Below are positions 55,159-64,000 of a stretch of 64,000 bases of DNA, in pieces (the first letter of the stretch is position 1; the number at the start of each line of letters is the position of its first letter). Made by a program: the position numbers and the translations under genes. The notes beneath the pieces were generated by a model. The model searched no databases and was not told where the DNA came from. It saw only the letters and a list, made by a program, of their open reading frames with translations. Source of the DNA: Icerya purchasi (lineage: Eukaryota; Arthropoda; Insecta; Hemiptera; Monophlebidae); NCBI GenBank assembly GCA_039619475.1, contig CM077115.1:155471774-155535773 (forward strand). The letters are read 5' to 3'.

Positions 55159-56645
55159 CTCTTTTCCTAAGGAATTCACCACTCCCGTTGCTCCACACAA
55201 TTAAATTCTTGGGTCTTGTGTTTGATGAAAAATTGTCCTGGTCACATCACATTCACCATCTTAAAAATAAATGCATGAAATCCTTAAATATACTAAAATG
55301 TCTGTCAAATCCGAAATATAGCATAGATCCTAAGCTCCTGCTAACTGTGTACAAATCTCTCACTTTAAGTAAATTGACCTATGGCTGCCAAGTTTATTCC
55401 TCGTCAAACAAAGCACTCCTTAAATCACTTGACACAATCCATCATACTGCTATACGAATTATCTTGGGAGCGCATAGGACGTCGCCATCGTTGGAAATCT
55501 GTTCACTAGCGGGCATCCCACCCTTAACGGTTATCCGAAATTCTTATGAATTCAGAGATTTATTTTACTGGTACCAAGCTAAATTACGCCACAACGATAA
55601 TTCAGAAATCCCACTACCGTCTTTTCCAAACGATCCCCTCCCCAGTGTACTAGCCATCCTTAAGGAAAGAGGAATTAACTGGAACTCTGACCTTGCACAT
55701 CAGCATGTTGAACTCCCCTGGGAGGATACTCCGATTGTTGCAGATTTATCTCTGCTGAGCGATCGCTCGGACCAGGATGTCATTCTGCCGTCCCAGTACG
55801 TGGCGGAAAAAATGCAACTTTTTCCCAGCTACAGACAGCTGTATACAGATGGTGCCAAAGCAAACCCCCTCAATGGGTCCTCGCCGGTGGCTTGCGTCTA
55901 CGAGGTGGAGGGAGTTGTTCATGCGGTTCGGCTCCACGACTTCTGTTCAGTGCTGGAGGGGGAGCTGTATGGTATTTTCTTCTGCTTGAGAGAATATCTG
56001 CAGTCTTACCCCCAACGTCGAAATGCATTTCTAATCACAGATTCCTTGCAATCGATTAGGACACCCCAGACACCTAAAACCTCTCACACATTATCTCGAA
56101 AAATAAAGCGCATCATTAACGTGCTTTTCCGGGCTGGCTCACAGGTAACATTCTTGTGGGTCCCGGGTCATACCGGTGTGCCGGGGAATGAGCGTGTGAA
56201 CTTGGCTGCTAAGGCAGCAACATATAGTCCAATGCCCGAAGGTGCCCCTCTGCCTCAGCTGGGGCCACCCTTTTTTCAGCAACATAAAGCAGAGACATGG
56301 GAAATTATGTGGTCGGCTCACACATCATGGCTGCGATCCATTAAGGTGAGCACTGAGCCTTGGTGGCCACCGATATCCATGTCCCGCAGAGAGTTTGCAG
56401 CTTTAATTAGACTCCGCATAGGGCACACAGCAATATCCCACAACTATTTGCTGGAAGGAACATCTCCTCCCTCTGTCTGTTCCATATGCAATTCCCCAAT
56501 TTCACCAACCGCTGAACACGTTCTGGAACATTGCCTGCCTGCAGGCACCACCAACTTACCGACGGTTGCGTTGTCAAACGAACCAAAACAGGTCCAGGAC
56601 ATACTAAACCATATTAGAGCGGCTAACATATTAAAACACTTCTGA
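55159..56645 (+). CDS. B2 ORF2 remnant: RT end, RNase H, C-terminal Cys/His segment
   Basis: The open frame has an ATG at 55149, but its first three codons (MLR) lie in the duplicated target DNA, so that start is not the element's. Counting from it: 20-30 FLGLVFDEKLS, 75-80 KLTYGC; RNase H Asp234 (LYTDGAKANP), Glu272 (EGELYGIFF), Asp298 (LITDSLQSIR), His341 (WVPGHTGVPGNE). The fourth acidic residue is Asn351 (ERVNLAAKAA) where B1 keeps Asp (ERVDLAA), so RNase H activity is doubtful. C-terminus: LRIGHTAISHNYLLEG, SVCSIC and AEHVLEHC. The RT core and endonuclease are missing. Confidence 0.85.
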
Positions 56646-56656
56646 TCCTGCACTGA

Positions 56657-56700
56657 TCCATGTGCTGTAATAATCCCGGTAATTACACACAGCACATGGA
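56657..56700 (+). promoter_or_regulatory. Family B 3' UTR stem-loop, copy B2
   Basis: TCCATGTGCTGT pairs perfectly with ACAGCACATGGA, 12 bp, starting 12 bases after the stop codon. Loop AATAATCCCGG... shares AATA..CCC with B1. Compared with B1, four base pairs are changed on both sides. Confidence 0.75.
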
Positions 56701-56747
56701 CCATATAAATTTAGAGGAAAAAAAAAAAAAAAAAAAAATGTTGAGAA

Positions 56748-57249
56748 TTTTACTGGTTCTAATTGTAATCTTGAATTAAATTTTCTCGCTTTACAGATTT
56801 TATATCAAAAGCGATTCTGCCATATTCAAACGTATGTAAAATACGCGCACAACAATCACAAATTGAAAACGGTCAAGTTCAAAAAAGAAAAAAAAGAAAA
56901 AATCATCTTTTTTTGAACTGTCGCTGCGTCATTTAAGAAGAAATAAAGCCAAATATTACTCCACAATGAGATTTGTTGAATCTCTCAAACGGGCAATTGT
57001 GGTTATTTTATTTGTTTCAATTCGCTAAATGAAAATAACCCCCTTAATGGCAAACATGCACACCATCATATGCACTATAGGTACTACACAGCAGACACAC
57101 CGGGACTAAATCAGACGATTACTAATCAGTTCCGAATGTAGTTTTGCCGTGCGTGTACATTTCCGCTTTTTGTATAACAATTGCCATGAGCACACTAATC
57201 TGTACAGATAGAATGTACGAATAGAGGTGGTCACAGCGCTCGGAACCTC
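56748..57249. other. No supported gene
   Basis: AT-rich with an A-rich patch at 56880-56910. Nothing recognised. Confidence 0.4.
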
Positions 57250-58481
57250 AAGCAATACGACTGGGGATGAAAACAAACGGTGATCAGTAGATGTGTGTGA
57301 TGACAGTGAAAAAGAGGAGATGGATGTAGGAGTTCCGCAGGGTAGCAACCTAGCGCCAATACTGTTTATTATATATACGAATGGTCTATATAAGGAATTA
57401 AGTTACAGTGAGGTAGTCGCGTACGCGGATGATATAGCAATAGTTACGTCACATAAAGATATGAAAGAGGCAGAAATAAGGATGCAAAAAGATCTAATCT
57501 GATTTGTATTGTCCAAATATAATAATGCACTCAAATGAATATGTACATTCAATGGGGGAAAGACGCGAATGCGAAATGAAAAACTGTCAAAAGTTAGACA
57601 TAAGTATAAATATTTGGGAGTAATGATGGATCAACACTTAAGATGGGACATACATATGGAATACATTGCAAAGAAAATAAGAGCAGTTTTACCAGCTTTA
57701 TATACATTAAAGAAATATGAAACAAATGAAACATTAAAAGTAGTTTATTATGCGCTAGTAGAGTCGAGGATAAGATATGGAATTCAGGCGTGGGGAATGG
57801 CGAGAAAAGCATACTTGGGGAAAATAAATAAACTGCAAATTAAATGCTTGAAATTAATAGGAAATCCTTAAGGGGAGAAACCGATAGTGAAATAATTAAA
57901 AAAGAAAACGTAATGAGCATAAGAGGAGAATGTACTTAGTACTGAAGATATGGGAGTACATATCAGCGGAAAGGAAAATTGAATTGGAGGAAAGAATAAA
58001 CACAGAATACGAGTTGAGGGAAAAACTTTCGTACCAATTGCCGTTAGCAAGAACAAAGATAGGGGGGAGCAAACGGATAAATATATTATAACTCAGATGT
58101 TGAATAAAATATCCAAAAAGAAATAATAGAGAAGGAAAAATTAGGGGAAAGAAAAAGGAAAATAAAGGAATGGCTTCAGGAAGAAGAAAATATAAAAAAA
58201 ATAATAAACATAAAATACAAAAAAACAAAGCGCAACAAAAAAGCTAGGAAAAAAAAAACAAAAAAAAACTGAATATAGAAAATAGAAATAGATTAGTAAT
58301 TATTGATAAGTAAAATAGATAGATTAAGTAAATATTACACGATCATGTATATGTATAAGTTAATTTAAGATGGTAAAATGTCAAATAGGATAATTCGTCG
58401 ACAAGCGTTTTAGCTTGACGAAAATTTTTGTATGTAAAAAATTATAAATACATATTTTTCAAAAAAAAAAAAAAAAAAATA
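57250..58481 (+). mobile_element. Family K LINE copy K1, 5'-truncated
   Basis: Plus strand. RT begins at DVGVPQGSNLAPILFIIYTN and VVAYADDIAIVTSHKD (57293-57502). The next frame (57569-57871) has RHKYKYLGVMMDQHLRWDIH and ESRIRYGIQAWGMARKAYLG. Then comes a Lys/Glu-rich C-terminus with YLVLKIWEYISAERKIELEE and a 3' UTR with stem-loop, ending in poly(A) at 58460-58481. No RNase H or terminal Cys/His motif, so it is closer to CR1/Jockey-type LINEs. At least two frame breaks (57500-57570, 57870). Confidence 0.75.
58394..58422 (+). other. Family K 3' UTR stem-loop
   Basis: TTCG and CAAGC pair with GCTTG and CGAA around GTTTTA, with an internal TCGA bulge. In K2 (38569-38597, minus strand) the 3' arm reads GTTTG, which still pairs through a G-U. 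Confidence 0.5.
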
Positions 58482-59320
58482 GAATTGCATGCAAGGCTAC
58501 AATTCCTACTAGTTACCTTTCGAAGTCGGATTTAAAGCTCCTTGTCGCTATATTTTTTTTTTCTTTCATTTTATTATCGTAGCGTGCTGAACACAGCACA
58601 TCATTAATAACTGCAGTATCATGAATAAACCTCGATCGACAATTTTTTTAAAGACCTGAATGGTTTTAAACATTTCTTACAGCCTACAGATTCGTTTTTT
58701 CAACTGAAATAGACATACCAAGTAAACCGGAGACACTAAATTTTCTATATTAATTGCTTTTAATTTAAAATACTAATTTTTTTTTCTTTTACACAACTAT
58801 TCACATATCCCTGCAAGACATAAACAAGACGTACGGAATTAAGTTTATATTTTTAATTATATTAATATTTAAATTAAAGAATTGTGTGAAAAGCGAAAAA
58901 CTTTTAATTGATTTTTAATTTTATAAGTAAAACTTAATACAATAATATACTACTATAACAAGAATATTACATTTATTGTTAGAATATAAAAATAGAAACA
59001 TCTCGCACTAAATATTTTTACCATTTTGTAACTAAAATCATTCAAAATACAGTCAAAAAAACTTATATTCAAAGTGTAGAAAAAATCCAAAATCCGTAAT
59101 TGTTTAAAATTTTAATAGTACATTAAGTTATAATTACAGTTTAAATGATTAAAAATTCGGGTTTTTATTTTTTTTTTATCGCTTTTCATTATTTTTAAAA
59201 ACTTTAAAAATCGCGTGGTCATTTTGCGCTCAAAAATATGCGGTATGAATTTTTTCTTCATTTTTTTGTTGTTTTTTTTTTGTTTTGCAAAGTTTAAAAA
59301 TTTTAAGGTCTTTTATTTTA
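58482..59320. other. No supported gene
   Basis: AT-rich; no domain, no tail, no notable repeat. Confidence 0.4.
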
Positions 59321-59452
59321 TTTACTTTTTTTTTCGTTTTTATTTATTTATTTATTTTCTCTCTCTCGAACTCGTCAACCAAGGACCTTTACCTGGAAAC
59401 AAAAATAGGAAGGAAAGAAGTCGGTTATATTTTAATCCTCGCGCGGATTATA
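59321..59452 (-). mobile_element. Family A copy A7, 3'-end stub
   Basis: Minus strand, only the last 100 or so bases: poly(A)-like tail (T/ATTT run 59321-59360), then the signature CTCGTCAACCAAGGACC and CTGGAAAC (the reverse complement of TTGTTTC...GGTCC..GGTTGAC). It shows how short family A insertions can be. The 158-codon plus frame over it (59215-59691) is not a gene. Confidence 0.65.
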
Positions 59453-59879
59453 GGTTTGCACACAACTCTGATAACTCGCGGTATACACTACACACCCTCA
59501 GACTGACTTTTCCTATGTACTTAATTGTCGCCTACCAGAAGTGTTTAAGAAAAACCATAATACCGTTAAGTACACTGCGTCGCGATAAATTATTTTTTAT
59601 ATCGAATAATTTTATTTGTTATTCTTTAGATTATTTTTATTATATTCTTAGAGTAAATCTTGAAGTCGGTATTTGTTTTTTTTTTTTGTAAAAAAAACAT
59701 TTTATTCTTTATAATTTATATTGTAAAAATCAATCAAAAATGCTGCTACCTCCTGTAGTGACATTGGTTTAGTAACGTTCAAAGGTTTAGTAGCGACGAG
59801 CTTTTTAATTTGCGCTATTTTCAAATTTGTGTTATCTTTATTAGAATCCATATATATATATATTTGTATTTTTAATTCT

Positions 59880-60775
59880 TTTGTGGGGGCTCGTCAACCA
59901 GGGGGACCTTTACCCAGAAACAATTAGAAAACGAAGGAGTCAATTACATTTTGATACGGTATCAAATGTTGTTAGGAGGAAGGAACAAATACTCGTAGTA
60001 GGGGAACAACGATGTGTGGAAAAGGAAAAGGCAGGATATAAGAGGCGCATTACGGACTATGAAGATCAAGTCGTAGCAAACCGGAATACAAAGCAGAACA
60101 CTTAAAAAAAAAAGAAATGAACACTTAATAAACACACGATCAGCATCGCAAACACGCGCTTCGTTTGAGTAGAGAATGCGGAGAGGAAACCAACGAAAAA
60201 GCGAAAACGGGGGAGAAAGATAATCGACTATGGCTTAAGAAGGCAGACGAATAACGGAGAGACGACAACAGAGCGACGAAGTGAAGGAAACAAAGAGAAC
60301 CATAGGTTAACAGAAAGACTAGGTTGAACAGACAGGTAGAAAGAATAATTGTCAGACAAAGAGGAATACATCCCCGATACCAAAGTCTCAGATGAAAACC
60401 TTTGCACAGAGCGGAAGGAGATTAGAGGATGGGATTTTTTTTGAAGAAAAGATGCGGAAAAAAGTATCAGTCTGAGTACCAACGAATCTGCCGCTTCATT
60501 ATCAAAAATGCTCGAATGGCTACGAACCCATAGTAAATATCAATATAAATAAAATGAAAGGAAGATAAGTGAGCGTATCCAGAGCATAATAATATCACAG
60601 GAGTGATCAGGCAGGGAAGCATAGATTGAAAGGCAGTCATGGAGTGTCAGATATAATCAAGAATTTAGAAGAAAAGTGTGATTGGAGTAAATGAAAATAA
60701 TGGAACGTAGGCTAGTCATTAATACATTTATGGATGTAGAACAGAAAGGAGGCAGACAAAACGATTCTGTTTTTG
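59880..60775 (-). mobile_element. Family A copy A8, 5'-truncated
   Basis: Minus strand. The 3' end carries the tail signature (CTCGTCAACCAGGGGGACCT on plus, 59889-59908). The C-terminal/RNase H region is readable in pieces: NYSFYLSVQPSLSVNLWF and SLFPSLRRSVVVS (60228-60482), and the FCLPPFCS RNase H motif near 60750-60770 where the copy starts. Frames are broken. The plus frame 59881-60105 is a shadow. Confidence 0.75.
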
Positions 60776-61523
60776 TATAAACCAACATTGACAATACTTT
60801 TACGGTGGTCAATCGCGTTCACCTCAACTTTAACTTTTTAGATTTTGCGGTTTGTATGATTAAAAATTAAAAAAAGGAGGTTAACAGCTACAAAAAAAGG
60901 GGGATGTAGACATTTTTTTATTTTGTAGCTAACTTTTATCGATCTATATTAAAAATTCGCTTTTTTTTTCCCTTTTTTTTTTTAAAGTTTCTACGGTAAA
61001 TAACAGTATATAATAATCGAGTTTTGTTTAGATTAAAAATTTCCTCTAAACAGACTGTTGTTTTTGCCTTGCGTGACTGCTTGCTGAATATTCACCGATA
61101 ATGTGTATAGAACCACCGCTGAACTTTTAAAAATACGCTGGGCAGAAAGAAAAAAAAATCTTTGACAATAAACAAGGGGGAAATCGATAAATCCGTATTT
61201 CCGTATAAAAATTTTTACAATTATTTTTACGATTGTTTGGTATATTGGGTTGTGTTGGCGTGCATTTATTTGTTTCTTTTCATCGTATGCGCTTTCGTGT
61301 GTACGAATGATTGTATATTTGCATAGATGTGTGTCTCTGTCTGTGCGCTCATTTACGGGTGTATACTATGTAAATATACTAGTTTATGTACGGCTGATAG
61401 TATGATATAATCTAGGTGTTTACGATTGGAAGCATAAGTGATGATTCAATTGGAGTTGGTTTTGTTTTGATATGTACATATGATTGTTTGTTTGTTGTTA
61501 AATATATATCGTGATGATCTCTG
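60776..61523. other. No supported gene
   Basis: AT-rich with T runs; no recognisable coding. Confidence 0.4.
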
Positions 61524-61537
61524 GAGATGGCTAATTT

Positions 61538-61879
61538 TTTTTTTTTTTTTTTGATACATATCTTGCTATTTTACACCTAGTTTTATCAACTATTTGGTAA
61601 TCTATGGGGAATAAGTTAAAATAAGATGAATAAGCAACCCAACCAATGAAGGGTGCTAAAATTAACTTATATACATATATATATGTATACACAAAACGCA
61701 TACACACATACTTTTGCATTCTCACGGACACATACATACCATCACACACGCACACGCACATACACCCCCACACATCAGCACACACACATATTATTTATAC
61801 ACTTTTAATTTATATGAGATCTTGAGGTCGTTTCCTATTCAGCCTACGTCCGTCGCTTGGGTTGCTCAGCAGTTCTTTT
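61538..61879 (-). mobile_element. Small retroposon with 14-bp target duplication
   Basis: Flanked by GAGATGGCTAATTT at 61524-61537 and 61880-61893. Minus-strand poly(A) seen as T at 61538-61552. The body contains a TG-rich (ACAC on plus) stretch and no clear coding; the 84-codon minus frame (61531-61785) reads through the TG repeat and the tail. It could be a SINE, a LINE 3' end or a retrocopied transcript. Confidence 0.7.
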
Positions 61880-61928
61880 GAGATGGCTAATTTGTAAACA
61901 TTTGTGTATACATGAGAATATGTGTTTT

Positions 61929-62428
61929 TTTTTGGTTTTTTTTTACGCTTGGCCAACCAAGGACATCTCTACCTAGGACAATTGCACTAGATTAGATATT
62001 AAATTTTAATCCGGTCAGAAATCGATGACAGAAAAGAGACAAGAATAGGAACCACATTGGATGACGGTAAAGCTAAGATATAGGAAAAGCATTATAGGGA
62101 GTAGGAAAATTCAGCTTTAATAATTAAACGTACAGGATATTACGTCCGGAGGAAAGACTGGAACATTCAAACCATAGTCAGGATCACAAACGAAGGGACT
62201 GTCGCCAGAGTGCAAAGGACAATAAGCGGATGGGGAAAGAGCAAAACGATACGGTGAGGATGGGAGTAATATTATGATTGAATCGTAGACGGCAGATAGC
62301 GATGATGAAAAAAACGTTTAATAGTAGGAAAATGATTGAACCAAGAACAGGAAGAGAAAGGTAAAATGAGTTAGGATTGGAAAAGGAGCGAGGATACACA
62401 TCCAATCAATGTCTGACGTGCATTCTTT
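61929..62428 (-). mobile_element. Family A copy A9, 5'-truncated, with target duplication
   Basis: Flanked by GAATATGTGTTTT at 61916-61928 and 62429-62441 (13 bp, part shared with the tail). Tail signature CTTGGCCAACCAAGGACAT on plus near 61951-61969. Minus-strand reading in broken frames: YPRSFSNPNSFYLSLP, CRLRFNHNITPIL and a CPLH-like stretch, i.e. the ORF2 C-terminal segment only (62184-62405). Confidence 0.75.
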
Positions 62429-62441
62429 GAATATGTGTTTT

Positions 62442-64000
62442 AGTCCATGATTATTTTTATGTAGTTAGTTATAGTGCGTAAACTTGTATTAGTATATATA
62501 TATATTTATTTCATCTTGTAAAATGTTAATAATACTGGTTCATCACATTTCATTACAATCGTATTTTAAATTTAGAAGTGATAAACCGTTTCTTCGCTTT
62601 TTCGTACATTTTTTATTTAATACTCACTCATCCTTGTATTTTTCTACCATTATTAATTGTAGTTTTAATATTTACTTCTGAAATCATGTTTATACAGTTA
62701 TAAGTACTCGTAATTTCTCAGTTTTTTCAATTTTTAATGTTTAAATTTGTATCAGAACACTGGTCGCACAACATTGCGCATATGTGGTTTCACCTGTACA
62801 TATTCCAAATATAACATATATTTGATATATTTGATTTTGAGCATTTATTAATTATTACTCGAAATTTTTATACAGTTTCAATACGAGGTAGTATAATATT
62901 CACTGGAAAATTCTGGAACGAATCAGACGGTCGCGTTTATCACGCGGTAACACATATAAGTGTAGCAAGGGCAATCATTAAACTGCGCGCGGATAAACGA
63001 CATTCAAACATTTCTGTAATCGGAATATTCGTCTTTTCGGTGAGCTTTTTAGAAAATATCTTGAAAAGCATAAGCTTATCGTAATTACATGACGATTCGT
63101 GACTTAGCTTGCCGGCGAAGCGTACGTGAAAATCTTATAAATCATTTTCCGTAATAAATCCGCATCTAATCCGATTTCGAGTACTTACGCTTCAAAAGCA
63201 GAATTGCCCCTGATTCCAGTTGTTGCCCGGAATATTGTCTTAGCCGTGAAGGAGGAGACAAATTACACGCTCGATAGACAATTCGAATGATGCATCTCTC
63301 GGCGAAGAAGAATTATTCAATCTTAAAAGTGAATTTAATCTTTCCCGGAAAATCTCTCTCCGCTTCGCCATATGCAAAAGCAGATTTTCGGAAACGCGCT
63401 TGTACTGTTTCAGAGCATACGCATTATTGCCAGCGTATGAACTTCTCTTATCGGATAATATCGATTGCATTGTTCGCGCCGACACGGCCATCTGAATTTT
63501 CCGTACAATAACAAACCATTTAACAATCGGCTTTTGTGTATATTCGAAAAGTTTAACCGGCTATAAAACTAATTAGCCCCGGAAAAGTTTAAATTCAGGG
63601 GCGGGCGCGGTGGCCAACAGATACGCAGGAGATTACGCAGGAGATTACGCAGAAGATCTGTTGCAGCAGAAGGTGTGCAGTTGTTTCCCGCTGAATTATT
63701 ATAGGAAAAGTAAATATAGGCTCGTGCGACCATATAAAGTAACGGAAATCGGCTAATGGATAAGCGATGTCGGGACCGCAAAGCTGCGACGAAAGCGGAA
63801 ATAAAGAATAGGTATTCTCGGCAAAGGGTGGCAGTTCTAAGGAAAGCGGTGAGATATTAAAGAAAACAAATGTACAGATGGTGGTAAAGGTTATTATGAA
63901 ACGTCGAGCAGCAGCCTTTGGGCTGCGGCGAGGACGGAACGGAATCTGCCGAAAGCCGCCTGCTCCTTCTGGCGCGACTGTAACATGTGCCCTTAACTTT
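62442..64000. other. No supported gene
   Basis: AT-rich to about 63580, then GC-richer with short direct repeats GCAGGAGATTAC (63626-63650) and a small hairpin AGCAGCC/GGGCTGC (63909-63926). Frames at 63240-63491 and 63569-63781 are unrecognised. The GC rise at the right edge could mark a gene-proximal region beyond the window. Confidence 0.35.

Larger units (their letters stand above)
55159..56737 (+). mobile_element. Family B LINE copy B2, young 5'-truncated insertion
   Basis: Flanked by ATGTTGAGAA at 55149-55158 and 56738-56747, a target-site duplication of 10-11 bp. It ends with a stem-loop (56657-56700) and poly(A) (56719-56738). The ORF2 remnant is fully open, so it is one of the two youngest insertions here. 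The element begins within RT, shortly before the FLGLVFDEKLSW motif. Confidence 0.9.

Noticed and set aside
59215..59691. 158-codon plus-strand frame
   Set aside because: Runs across T-rich DNA and the antisense of the A7 tail; no recognisable domain.

Overview
The window looks like an insect nuclear genome, more precisely a transposon graveyard in intergenic or intronic DNA. It is AT-rich, carries many simple repeats, and nearly every recognisable coding stretch belongs to a non-LTR retrotransposon (LINE) or a DNA transposon. I found no complete host gene, no rRNA or tRNA gene and no CRISPR array. The species cannot be fixed from sequence alone; the mix of I-, R1-, Jockey- and RTE-like LINEs with hAT-like elements fits insects well.

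The dominant component is one I-superfamily LINE, called family A here: ORF1 with a CCHC knuckle, then ORF2 with endonuclease, reverse transcriptase (RT) and RNase H. It is present as nine fragments, eight of them on the minus strand. Family C (1-3455 and 8612-8781) is a second RNase H-bearing LINE cut in two by family A copy A1. Family B has two copies (25005-25862 minus, 55159-56737 plus). Other LINE families, named by letter for this report, are L, Z, Y (two copies), Jockey, W, T (short (TAA)n-tailed 3' ends), K (two near-identical copies) and two RTE elements.

Layout. 1-8781: family C split by A1, whose RT is itself replaced in part by an opposite-strand RT fragment. 8800-16775: A2, a T end, L, A3 (with a T insertion) and A4. 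17193-17246: a possible signal-peptide exon of a host gene. 17690-23548: the best nest, with Z holding the fresh copy A5, then Y1 holding a Jockey, which holds a 1.67 kb hAT-like transposon, which contains an 88-bp-arm palindrome. 25-28.8 kb: B1, W, T. 35.2-37.2 kb: a decayed hAT/ZMYM-type transposase. 38.5-49.5 kb: K2, Y2, RTE-1, a gag/ORF2 chimera, RTE-2, a LINE with a 22-bp target duplication and a decayed gag. 51.7-58.5 kb: a hAT-like MITE built around a 15-bp minisatellite, an RT relic, B2 and K1. 59.3-62.4 kb: three more family A tails and a small retroposon.

The most interesting signal is in the non-coding 3' ends. Several unrelated LINE families here carry a stem-loop just before the tail. 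In families B and T the stems differ between copies by compensatory substitutions, the signature of a selected RNA structure and probably the RT recognition element. Target-site duplications at single-base resolution date several insertions relative to one another and show that the apparent starts of the two longest open frames (554 and 498 codons) come from target DNA rather than from the elements.
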